Source: Glandiceps talaboti
Taxonomy: Eukaryota > Hemichordata > Enteropneusta > Spengelidae
Direction of reading: 5' to 3'
NCBI RefSeq assembly: GCF_964340395.1
Contig: NC_135552.1
Coordinates: 2,310,517-2,374,516, forward strand
Length of the DNA: 64,000 nucleotides
Position 1 is the first letter of the stretch; each line of letters starts with the position of its first letter. The notes beneath the pieces were generated by a model, which saw nothing but the letters and a program-made list of their open reading frames with translations, was not told where the DNA came from and made no database searches. Positions 1 through 13,500 of the stretch are shown here, in pieces. The translations under genes and the position numbers were made by a program.

Positions 1-204
1 TTAACAGTATTAGAGTGAGTACAAATTGAAGGTTAACAGTGTTAGAGTGAGTACAAATTGAAGGTTAACAGTATTAGAGTGAGTACAAATCGAAGGTTAA
101 CAGTATTAGAGTGAGTACAAATTGAAGGTTAACAGTATTAGAGTGAGTACAAATTGAAGGTTAACAGTATTAGAGTGAGTACAAATTGAAGGTTAACAGT
201 ATTG
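1..204. repeat. 32-bp tandem repeat, at least 6 copies
   Basis: A 32-bp unit beginning TTAACAGTATTAGAG repeats from the first base to about 204, with single-base variants. It enters from outside the window, so its true length is unknown. It lies in the KIF17 intron that follows coding exon 7. Confidence 0.95.
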
Positions 205-427
205 TGTGGCCCATAGAATTAACACAATATTGTGTGGCTATATTGGATTCTAAAATGAATTAATTTCAGGATTGTTTTTATTTTTATTTCGAAAAATTGT
301 AGTGAACCAGGATTTTTCCTTTGGAACTTTTTCAGGAACAAAGTAACATAGCTTTTTATTTCTGAGTGCTTACCAAGTTAACATTTTCATTTCTCTTTGT
401 ATTTAGTGAGTTTTTCAATTTACTCAC

Positions 428-569
428 CATGTACATATTTTTCTTCAACTTTCTCTATTTTGGATGCATATTGTGTTTTCAGTTTTTCCATGTCTTCCTG
501 AAGTTTGGCTTTATTCTGTTGCTCCTCTTCATATTTACTCTGCATTTCAGAAAGTTTTTCTTCATACTC
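428..569 (-). CDS. KIF17: KIF17 coding exon 7 (start of coiled coil)
   Basis: 142 nt, residues 409-455 plus one base. It begins [18 protein letters not shown] and continues Lys/Glu-rich with heptad-like spacing, as expected of the stalk after the neck. Acceptor CACAG lies just above 569 and donor GTGAGT at 422-427 (minus strand). It leaves phase 1, so the next exon, outside the window, must start with the last two bases of a codon. Confidence 0.88.
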
Positions 570-1433
570 CTGTGAAACGGAAGAATTAATTGTAAAAATG
601 TTTGGTAACAATCTACATATTTGGCTGTTGCTATGGGAGTGGTCTTGTTGCTAGACATATTTGCATACATTTTTTGGATGTTTATTCACTTGTCTGTGAA
701 TTCCTGATGTTATCTTTGGACTATACATAATCATTTGGCTGTTGCTATGGACATGGTCTTGTTGCTAGGTATATTTGCATACATGTTTGCATACATTTTT
801 TGAATGTTTACTCCCTGGCCTACCAGATGATGTTGTTAGTTAACCAAGCTAAGGGCATGGTCATGGTTGCTAGGACTAATTGTGTCAAATATTTCGAAGA
901 AAATCTGCAGTTTAACGCTTCTAGAAATATCTCACCACATTTCAGTTTCATTGACCAAGTACTGTTTGAGATATAAGTTTTTGACCGAAATTCACATTTT
1001 ACCCCTAATTTGCATATCACAGATGAAACCATTATATGCTTAATGTTTCTTCATCTATACACCCCCAGATGCATCCCCATTAAATTTCAGCCCAATCTGT
1101 CAAGTAGTTTTTGGAATTAAAGATTTTTGACCAAAAAGACACATTTTAGCCCTAATTTGTATATCACTGATAGGATCATCATGTCGTGAACAATTCTTAA
1201 TCTAAACACCCTTAAGAATGCTCTCACCAAATTTCAGACCGATCTGCAAGGTAGTTTTTGAGTTTAAGTTTTTTGACCAAAAATCACATATTTTTTTTAC
1301 CAAAATCACACACCAGTGGTAAGATCATTTTGATTTTAACAATTTCCCAAGTAGACACCCAAGGTAACTCACCCACCAAATACCATGGCAATCGATCAAG
1401 TGGTTTTTGACTTTAAGTTGTTTACACACATCC

Positions 1434-1514
<81 letters not shown>

Positions 1515-4500
1515 TAGATAGATAGACAAGACACTTTGCTATGCCTACTGAACCTTATCAGTTCAGTTGTGCTAAAAAGCTGTAAGTACTCAGACTTTCA
1601 CATTTTAATAAAGGATTCATAGGATAAATTATCAACAGAAACCACACACACCTGTCTTATTTTCTCTTTTTCTTTTTCTAATGCTTCTTGATCAGAACCT
1701 GTTGTCTCAATCACACGGGGTTTAGCAGCAGTCAACATCTTCATTTGTTCTCCTGTTTGGTTTGAGGAAGTGCATTGTTGAAATGTCAACTACACCACAT
1801 GCATGATACAACCAATCTTATTTATTACATTGATAATGATATGACACCAATATCACAGCATGCATTATATTATTAACATCAATATTAAAACTTAAAATAT
1901 AATTTCACAGAACTCTAGACTTTGTGAATTGTTACACTATAGAATATACATGATACATTAAATTTAATCATATTATATAAATACTCAATATATCATTTTG
2001 TTTTAATTTGACAAAAACACACTATACACAACATTATTAATACTATTAAGTTGGTAACATGTATCTTAAAACTTCACACACTGCTACCTTGATTGACCAT
2101 ATTAATATGAATATCCAGTTTTGATTTGTACACACACACCAAATGAACACATTACATTTTGTATGGTCTGTTAGTGATAAGATATGGGAACACTGACAAC
2201 TCTGAACAAGCTGGTAAGTGCACAATGAAGACAAGACAGACAGAGATAAAGTAAGTGATATCTAATCAAACACCTTCATCAAAAGTTATCTTTGCCAACA
2301 ACCTTGGAGTGTTTGTAGGTGTGATATACAGTACTTCATACAGGGGCTATTGTAGGAAGTGTAGATGAGAGCCAGTAGCCAACAAAATGAACCATTAATA
2401 AACAGTATTTTGTCACCTACTTTTGGTCATTCTCCATTCACTTGTTTAGTATATTTGCACCTACTTTTTGAGATCTTCCACACATTCCAAAAATTAGCTA
2501 TACTCCTGGGGAATCATGAGAGATGCATTTATTCCCATAATCTGTGAGTATCTTTTTTTTGAATACACAATTATGATTCTGGTAATTAAGCCTTAAGTTT
2601 GTTAAGATAGATGCAAACTAAATATACTGTGGTAGATTACACAAGTGGGTGATTGCTGTTCTTCTCTAGTGTGATTCTAATCACCCTGTGATCAACATTG
2701 TAACGCTCTAAGTCCCAAAACAACTGTGCAAGTTTATGGAACTCTAAAGTTTTCAGAGATGCTTCCGCACTGAGACTATAATTAATCCAACACTCATTCA
2801 ATACCGGTAGCTTATCACTGTTGTATCAACATGTTGCAACAATAGTTTTAGCTTGTATCTGTCTTAGCAAACCAAAGGCTCAATTACTGAGAGTAATTGT
2901 TAGTTATTTCCATTGGGAAAACTCTTCAAAATTGCAATTATTTCAAGTAAATTTGTTTTACTCAGATTCTTCTGCGTTACCTATGTAGCATTGTAATTAG
3001 TCATCAAATACACACTGCAGTTAATTTAATCAACTATCCCACTATAATTTAATCTTTGTCTTAGTGACTGCAAGTTTTCATGTCATTACCATGGTCATAC
3101 ATATCCTGGTATATATGCTCTGAAGAATTTGTGCAACCATTAAAAGTATCAAATTTAATTTAAAATTTTGTCAAACACATTCATAAACAAATATCATGAC
3201 ATTTTGTAGGTAAAATTCTATAAATTGTACTGTATAAACAACTCTTTTAGGTAAATAGTAGAATTGTACTGTATAAACAACTCTTTTAGGTAAATACTTT
3301 GAATGTAAAACATACCACTATGGACAGTAATGATTGATTTGATTGAAGTCATGGAAACTGTGTTACAATAAAGCTATATGTTTAGGGATGATTTGTACCT
3401 TTAATAGCAAAGACAAGAAGTCTTCTTGTGTCTTCTTGTTGTTGGGTAAAAGCTACTGGAAGTCTCCAAATATTTTACTGAGGCTCCCATAGAAATCATG
3501 GTACAACTACAAGGTATCGAGATCTAGGTAAGTTTGACCAGATTTACCTCCTCTATTAGCAGGATTCACAAATGTTGGACAAGACAACGATCATGAACTA
3601 TGTTGACATCAAGAACTTTTGATGTAAGGTGTTGACTGTACAGACTCACAAAGTATTCAACCTTTTCAAACAAAGACAAAGCGCCATGCTCTCATTGGAC
3701 ACTATATACTCCTCTGTACTTTGTACATGGTATAAGTCCTATATACAGATCATGAAGGAGAGAAGTGAAGCGCTCTGTACATTGAGAAAAAAGAGTGACT
3801 ACTTTGTGGAATCCTTCTCCACACAAAGTTAACAAAGACATGTGATACTAAAAGACAGTAAGTCAAGATAGTAAGAGTATGGGATATAGAGAGATGACAT
3901 TGGTAGTTAGTACATGCACAGACATCTATAGGATTAGTGGACAGACTGTAAAAGGTGCAGCACTTCAACCATGCTGGTCTCTCCTAAACTTACCAGTCGT
4001 ACCCTCAAAATCATCATCTTTGAAAAAAAAGACAAACAAGAGGAAGGATACCTGATTAGAATAAGGGAAGTTTGGTGTGATGGGGCTGATAGGGGTGGGT
4101 TTATGCAGGAACCAAGTTACCAAGGTAACATGCTGATAGTGTCAAGACTAAGAACCAAGCTTTGGTATAGGGAAGTAGTGGTACACCACAGAAAGGTTTT
4201 GGAGTAATATTATCATTGTCATTCTGGTAACCTACATTATTCCCCCATCCCTTTATCAGCAGTGTCCTCCCTTAGATTACATTGTGTAAAGGACCACAGG
4301 CTACAATTCACATGTGACAGTTGAACACCTACACTAAACAATTCATTACTGTGGCCACTTCCTCATAATCTCTTATTACACATTGAGTGATCAAAGAATC
4401 ATCAACATAGGACTTTGTAATTTAGGGAGAACACTGCCTACAATATACATCATACACAACTAGCTGTAAACAACAGAATGAAACATTCTTGCAGTTCTCA

Positions 4501-7500
4501 CATGATGATAAAAAGCACTAATTTCATCATATCAATTGTGTAAAAGAATTGATAAATTTAATAATCAACATATATATAATATATATATACCTCTGAAACA
4601 GAAATGTTATGGAGAGACAACAAAGCATGCCACATGACAATTGAATCTGACATCATCTATCATTCTAACCTATATAGTATATGCTGTACATTGACTCTGA
4701 CATCATCTATCATTAAACCTATATAGTATATGCTGTACATTGACTCTGACATCATCTATAATTCTAACCTATATAGTATATGCTGTACATTGACTCTGAC
4801 ATCATCTATCATTCTAACCTATATAGTATATGCTGTACATTGACTCTGACATCATCTATCATTCTAACCTATATAGTATATGCTGTACATTGACTCTGAC
4901 ATCATCTATCATTCTAACCTATATAGTATATGCTGTACATTGACTCTGACATCATCTATCATTCTAACCTATATAGTATATGCTGTACATTGACTCTGAC
5001 ATCATCTATCATTCTAACCTATATAGTATATGCTGTACATTGACTCTGACATCATCTATCATTCTAACCTAGTATAGTATATGCTGTACATTGACTCTGA
5101 CATCATCTATCATTCTAACCTATATAGTATATGCTGTACATTGACTCTGACATCATCTATCATTAAACCTATATAGTATATGCTGTACATTGACTCTGAC
5201 ATCATCTATCATTCTAACCTATAAAGTATATGCTGTACATTGACTCTGACATCATCTATCATTCTAACCTAGTATAGTATATGCTGTACATTGACTCTGA
5301 CATCATCTATCATTCTAACCTATAAAGTATATGCTGTACATTGACTCTGACATCATCTATCATTCTAACCTATAAAGTATATGCTGTACATTGACTCTGA
5401 CATCATCTATAATTCTAACCTATAAAGTATATGCTGTACATTGACTCTGACATCATCTATCATTCTAACCTATATAGTATATGCTGTACATTGACTCTGA
5501 CATCATCTATCATTCTAACCTAGTATAGTATATGCTGTACATTGACTCTGACATCATCTATCATTAAACCTATATAGTATATGCTGTACATTGACTTTGA
5601 CATCATCTATCATTCTAACCAATATAGTATATGCTGTACATTGACTCTGACATCATCTATCATTCTAACCTATATAGTATATGCTGTACATTGACTCTGA
5701 CATCATCTATCATTCTAACCTATATAGTATATGCTGTACATTGACTCTGACATCATCTATCATTCTAACCTATATAGTATATGCTGTACATTGACTCTGA
5801 CATCATCTATCATTCTAACCTATATAGTATATGCTGTACATTGACTCTGACATCATCTATCATTCTAACCTATATAGTATATGCTGTACATTGACTCTGA
5901 CATCATCTATCATTCTAACCTAGTATAGTATATGCTGTACATTGACTCTGACATCATCTATCATTCTAACCTATATAGTATATGCTGTACATTGTGTCAT
6001 TTAAACATTAAATGACAATAAAGTAAGAATTTCAATGTAAAAAGTATGACAAACTTAAAATGGAAAATAGTCAAGCTATGGATACCTTGAATTCTAATTC
6101 ATTTTTATTTTTATAGAGAGTTAATGCTTGATACAGATAAACATTTTAGGTTTATTGAGATTTTTTACAATTTGTTCATTCCAGACTGAACTATTGCAAT
6201 ATTGATTCAACATACACTATTACGCACGCTCTCTATGAAATAATGACAAATGTGATATAGTCTCCCTATACAGAGTACATGTGTGTCAATACTAAGGAGA
6301 ACTTTGATTTATGTATACAATTAGTCAATACAGTGACAGACATATTTCTCATTGGTTTGTAATCCTTCACTGTCAAGAATGAATTATACAGAATTAAATA
6401 AATGCACTTCAAATTTACACTTAGTGGCAAATTTTAAATACTTGAGTCTCCGTAAAATCTGGTTTTACTTTGATATGGAATAAGAGACTTCTATTGTGGA
6501 ATAAAAACACCAACTTTCTGCAAACAGAGATTGATTGAACAGCTGAAGAAATGGTGAATACTATGACACATACACATATACCTTACTAAGAAAGAGTGCC
6601 CTCTGGTGACAAAATAATTCTAAAGATAAGTAAATAATCGAAAGATTAACAGAACAGGTGTTCTCAAGTGAATTGCCACAATCTACATATTTTGATTTAA
6701 TCAATACCTTAATTTCCATGCAAGATTTAGTTTTCAAATTGAAATAAATTCCTTGTCATTGCAATCTCTGCATAGAGGGCGATGTTTGACAGGAAGGTCT
6801 ATCTAACATTTCCTTGTCATTGCATTTGTCTGCTACATCTATGCCAATAGAGGGCGATGTTTGTCAAAGAAGTTTGAAGTGTTTTATTCTTCCTTGTCAT
6901 TGCAAATCTCTCTGCTATATTTACAGATGGCGATGTTTGTCAGAAAGCTCTATCTGATAATTTCTTGTCATCACATCTCTGTTCTATGTACATGTATACT
7001 GATAGAAGGCGATGTTTGTCAGAAAGCTCTATTGATCACAACAATATTAAAGTGACTTTTTATCAACATCAATATGCTATACAAATAAATACCACACACA
7101 CTAGTTACTAGTAGAGGAAAGATTGGATAAAACCCCTTAAATGTAACTTACCAGTGAATCCTCCAGCTGGCATTGGTATTTGACCCATCAACATGGCTTT
7201 TAACTTTGTAATTTCCTCCTGGTACTGTCTCAAGAGGGCATCTTTTGGGTCTTCATTAATTTTCGGTTTGTTCTTGATGTTCTTAGCACGGTTAGCATAC
7301 CTCAATGTACTCAAAGATTCATCATAGTTGTTGTCAGCCGGTGACAGACATGCCACCATTAGAGTCTTGGTATTACCACCTAGTCATTCAGTAAAAAAGT
7401 ATAGACTATGTTAGAAGTCGTTTCCATAGATAGTGTTATAGCTGACTAAGGCTAACTAAAGGTACATGGTTTCCATAGATAGTGTTATAGCTAACTAAGG

Positions 7501-10500
7501 CTAACTAAAGGTACATGGTTTCCATAGATAGTGTTATAGCTAACTAAGGCTAACTAAAGGTACATGGTTTCCATAGATAGTGTTATAGCTAACTAAGGCT
7601 AACTAAAGGTACATGGTTTCCATAGATAGTGTTATAGCTAACTATGGCTAACTAAAGGTACATGGTTTCCATAGATAGTGTTATAGCTAACTAAGGCTAA
7701 CTAAAGGTACATGGTTTCCATAGATAGTGTTATAGCTAACTAAGGCTAACTAAAGGTACATGGTTTCCATAGATAGTGTTATAGCTGACTAAGGCTAACT
7801 AAAGGTACATGGTTTCCATAGATAGTGTTATAGCTAACTAAAGCTAACTAAAGGTACATGGTTTCCATAGATAGTGTTATAGCTAACTAAGGCTAACTAA
7901 AGTTACATGGTTTCCATAGATAGTGTTATAGCTAACTATGGCTAACTAAAGGTACATGGTTTCCATAGATAGTGTTATAGCTGACTAAGGCTAACTAAAG
8001 GTACATGGTTTCCATAGATAGTGTTATAGCTAACTAAGGCTAACTAAAGGTACATGGTTTCCATAGATAGTGTTATAGCTAACTAAGGCTAACTAAAGGT
8101 ACATGGTTTCCATAGATAGTGTTATAGCTAACTAAGGCTAACTAAAGGTACATGGTTTCCATAGATAGTGTTATAGCTAACTAAGGCTAACTAAAGGTAC
8201 ATGGTTTCCATAGATAGTGTTATAGCTAACTAAGGCTAACTAAAGGTACATGGTTTCCATAGTGTTATAGCTAACTAAGGCTAACTAAAGGTACATGGTT
8301 TCCATAGATAGTGTTATAGCTAACTAAGGCTAACTAAAGGTACATGGTTTCCATAGATAGTGTTATAGCTGACTAAGGCTAACTAAAGGTACATGGTTTC
8401 CATAGATAGTGTTATAGCTAACTAAGGCTAACTAAAGTTACATGGTTTCCATAGATAGTGTTATAGCTAACTAAGGCTAACTAAAGGTACATGGTTTCCA
8501 TAGATAGTGTTATAGCTAACTAAGGCTAACTAAAGGTACATGGTTTCCATAGATAGTGTTATGGCTAACTAAGGCTAACTAAAGGTACATGGTTTCCATA
8601 GATAGTGTTATAGCTAACTAAGGCTAACTAAAGGTACATGGTTTCCATAGATAGTGTTATAGCTAACTAAGGCTAACTAAAGGTACATGGTTTCCATAGA
8701 TAGTGTTATAGCTAACTAAGGCTAACTAAAGGTACATGGTTTCCATAGATAGTGTTATAGCTAACTAAGGCTAACTAAAGGTACATGGTTTCCATAGATA
8801 GTGTTATAGCTAACTAAGGCTAACTAAAGGTACATGGTTTCCATAGATAGTGTTATAGCTAACTAAGGCTAACTAAAGGTACATGGTTTCCATAGATAGT
8901 GTTATAGCTAACTAAGGCTAACTAAAGGTACATGGTTTCCATAGTGTTATAGCTAACTAAGGCTAACTAAAGGTACATGGTTTCCATAGATAGTGTTATA
9001 GCTAACTAAGGCTAACTAAAGGTACATGGTTTCCATAGATAGTGTTATAGCTGACTAAGGCTAACTAAAGGTACATGGTTTCCATAGATAGTGTTATAGC
9101 TAACTAAGGCTAACTAAAGTTACATGGTTTCCATAGATAGTGTTATAGCTAACTAAGGCTAACTAAAGGTACATGGTTTCCATAGATAGTGTTATAGCTA
9201 ACTAAGGCTAACTAAAGGTACATGGTTTCCATAGATAGTGTTATGGCTAACTAAGGCTAACTAAAGGTACATGGTTTCCATAGATAGTGTTATAGCTAAC
9301 TAAGGCTAACTAAAGGTACATGGTTTCCATAGATAGTGTTATAGCTAACTAAGGCTAACTAAAGGTACATGGTTTCCATAGATAGTGTTATAGCTAACTA
9401 AGGCTAACTAAAGGTACATGGTTTCCATAGATAGTGTTATAGCTAACTAAGGCTAACTAAAGGTACATGGTTTCCATAGATAGTGTTATAGCTAACTAAG
9501 GCTAACTAAAGGTACATGGTTTCCATAGATAGTGTTATAGCTAACTAAGGCTAACTAAAGGTACATGGTTTCCATAGATAGTGTTATAGCTAACTAAGGC
9601 TAACTAAAGGTACATGGTTTCCATAGATAGTGTTATAGCTAACTAAGGCTAACTAAAGGTACATGGTTTCCATAGATAGTGTTATAGCTAACTAAGGCTA
9701 ACTAAAGGTACATGGTTTCCATATATAGTGTTATAGCTAACTAAGGCTAACTAAAGGTACATGGTTTCCATAGATAGTGTTATAGCTAACTAAGGCTAAC
9801 TAAAGGTACATGGTTTCCATAGATAGTGTTATAGCTAACTAAGGCTAACTAAAGTTACATGGTTTCCATAGATAGTGTTATAGCTAACTATGGCTAACTA
9901 AAGGTACATGGTTTCCATAGATAGTGTTATAGCTAACTAAGGCTAACTAAAGGTACATGGTTTCCATAGATAGTGTTATAGCTGACTAAGGCTAACTAAA
10001 GGTACATGGTTTCCATAGATAGTGTTATAGCTAACTAAGGCTAACTAAAGGTACATGGTTTCCATAGTGTTATAGCTAACTAAGGCTAACTAAAGGTACA
10101 TGGTTTCCATAGATAGTGTTATAGCTGACTAAGGCTAACTAAAGGTACATGGTTTCCATAGATAGTGTTATAGCTAACTAAGGCTAACTAAAGGTACATG
10201 GTTTCCATAGTGTTATAGCTGACTAAGGCTAACTAAAGGTACATGGTTTCCATAGATAGTGTTATAGCTAACTAAAGCTAACTAAAGGTACATGGTTTCC
10301 ATAGATAGTGTTATAGCTAACTAAGGCTAACTAAAGTTACATGGTTTCCATAGATAGTGTTATAGCTAACTAAGGCTAACTAAAGGTACATGGTTTCCAT
10401 AGTGTTATAGCTAACTAAGGCTAACTATAGGTACATGGTTTCCATAGATAGTGTTATAGCTAACTAAGGCTAACTAAAGGTACATGGTTTCCATAGATAG

Positions 10501-13500
10501 TGTTATAGCTAACTAAGGCTAACTAAAGGTACATGGTTTCCATAGATAGTGTTATAGCTAACTAAGGCTAACTAAAGGTACATGGTTTCCATAGTGTTAT
10601 AGCTAACTAAGGCTAACTAAAGGTACATGGTTTCCATAGACAGTGTTATAGCTAACTAAGGCTAACTAAAGGTACATGGTTTCCATAGATAGTGTTATAG
10701 CTAACTATGGCTAACTAAAGGTACATGGTTTCCATAGATAGTGTTATAGCTAACTAAGGCTAACTAAAGGTACATGGTTTCCATAGATAGTGTTATAGCT
10801 AACTAAGGCTAACTAAAGGTACATGGTTTCCATAGATAGTGTTATAGCTAACTAAGGCTAACTAAAGGTACATGGTTTCCATAGATAGTGTTATAGCTAA
10901 CTAAGGCTAACTAAAGGTACATGGTTTCCATAGATAGTGTTATAGCTAACTAAGGCTAACTAAAGGTACATGGTTTCCATATATAGTGTTATAGCTAACT
11001 AAGGCTAACTAAAGGTACATGGTTTCCATAGATAGTGTTATAGCTAACTAAGGCTAACTAAAGGTACATGGTTTCCATAGATAGTGTTATAGCTAACTAA
11101 GGCTAACTAAAGTTACATGGTTTCCATAGATAGTGTTATAGCTAACTATGGCTAACTAAAGGTACATGGTTTCCATAGATAGTGTTATAGCTAACTAAGG
11201 CTAACTAAAGGTACATGGTTTCCATAGATAGTGTTATAGCTAACTAAGGCTAACTAAAGGTACATGGTTTCCATAGATAGTGTTATAGCTAACTAAGGCT
11301 AACTAAAGGTACATGGTTTCCATAGATAGTGTTATAGCTAACTAAGGCTAACTAAAGTTACATGGTTTCCATAGATAGTGTTATAGCTAACTATGGCTAA
11401 CTAAAGGTACATGGTTTCCATAGATAGTGTTATAGCTAACTAAGGCTAACTAAAGGTACATGGTTTCCATAGATAGTGTTATAGCTAACTAAGGCTAACT
11501 AAAGGTACATGGTTTCCATAGATAGTGTTATAGCTGACTAAGGCTAACTGAAGGTACATACAAACAATTCAACCTGCATGACTACTCAATCTAATGAAGT
11601 ATAATCTGTAGTAATTAAGCAAAGACGTGGCTTAAATTTTGACTAGTTTCACATTATTTTATTGTAATTTGTTTTGTTTGTTTTGAAGAACTGAAAGTAT
11701 AGGTCAAGATAATACAAGACTAATTCTACTATAAGTCAACCAGGTTTTGTATAAAGTAGTCATATTGAATTGATCGCGTATTTGGAGTAAATCTATGGTT
11801 AAAATATGATTAACAACTTGAGATTAAGACAGACATTTGTCTTTCAATGGACAACCATTCAAGCAATACATTTATACGCATACACTATAATACTGTTTGA
11901 TGGTGCTGATTATTGGAAGGGTCTGAGGGCACGTTTATTGGAAGGGCCTCAGTGTGCAGTTTGTTGGAAAGTACTGAGGGTTTAGTTTGTTGGAAAGTGT
12001 TAAGGATGCAGTTTGTTGGAAAGTGCTAAGGGCATGTAGTTTGTTTGAGAATGCAGTTTGTTGGAAAGCGTTGTTCATCTCGATGATTGTGCAGTGTTTC
12101 CAACAACTGATGAGTTGTGACTGAATGTTACATCATCTACATCTCTAGTGTCATTTCAAACATCCTTAAAAGTAGATTCTGATACACACTTACCCAATGA
12201 ATCTTGCAATAGACGTGTTAATTTGGAGTCTCTGTAAGGGATATGTTTAGATTTGCCATCCACTAATGCTGAAATAACATTACCCAATGCTGATAATGAT
12301 AAATTAATTTTGGTAGCTTCTTTCAAACGGTCACCAGTTGCACCTGAAAGTTAATTTATAGCAAAGCAAAGCAACATTAAACACTAAGGTAACAAACAGG
12401 TAGATCATATATGTATCAATTTTTTTTGAATTAGCACAAGAAGGGTATCTTTAAATAAGTACTTTACAGTAATAAGATCATGCTTGTCTGAAGTCATACA
12501 TGTGTCATGATGTCAGAAAACATTAACTAAGTCAGGATGGATACCTGGCAAAAGTTTTGGTAAGCTACATTTGTACTAGTATTTCTTGTTGTAAAATGAA
12601 ATTAAAAGGGCACAAGCTGGTTTTGTATGGCTTTTGAAATAATTATTGCTCAAAGTATTGCACTTCCTGAAGCATACTTAGCCATCTCTTGCAATTGCCT
12701 GAATTCAAATATGGTATCAAGATATACCTTGTATATGATCTGATGATGTAACTTTTATATGTACAAAAAATATCAAGGAAATCCCAACTACATGAATACA
12801 ACCAGCCATTCTAACAATGCCAGACAACAATTGTAATGTTAAAGAAGCTCTACATCCACATTACCATTATACTAGAATAGTTTGGTCAAAGTTTTATGTA
12901 CACATTTTAGTAAAAAGTTTTTAAACTCAGCTTTTGTCACTTCAAATTTCTGAACATAGACTGAACATTTGGACAGATGAGCTTTCATCATATAGTTCTA
13001 AGTATATGTTTCAGTAAGTAGAATGTTCTCAGTAAATGTGATTATATTAAGTACCTGACAAAGACCATGAAAAGTCACCTTATGTCCCTCTAAACATACT
13101 ATTGCAAAAACTTAGTTGGATCTACTACCACAATGTGATTAAAACATTCAATATTGACATGTGTTTACTTTGAAGTACTTTCTATGACGTCAACAATAAC
13201 ACAGCAATTGGGGAATTTTCTAATTACCAAAAAATGTTGGGTTTTTACTAGATTTCTAAGACAATAACATGAACAAATATTGTCAGAGAGTACATAGTTA
13301 TAGTAATTAAAGATACTATATGAACACCTACCCGTTTTGGCCTGTCTTTCACTCCCGGCTAAATCAACTAAGTTCAGTTTTCCAGCTCGTATATGGTCCT
13401 CTCCGGATTCATCTGTTTCACACATTTCAAGGTGAATGGTGAAAATAGAGTGGGACCTGGAGGAGTCAGCATTCATCAGTGTAGCGCCCGTTGCACGATT

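Noticed and set aside
420-670. Extension of KIF17 exon 7 upstream to a local ATG
   Set aside because: The acceptor CACAG before EYEEKL fixes the exon start; sequence beyond it is part of the intron.
3629-4207. Short frames of 67-78 codons in a KIF17 intron
   Set aside because: Length expected by chance; no recognisable domain.
7421-11559. CRISPR-like array of regular repeats
   Set aside because: Units are contiguous with no variable spacers; eukaryotic intron context. The same holds for the other arrays.
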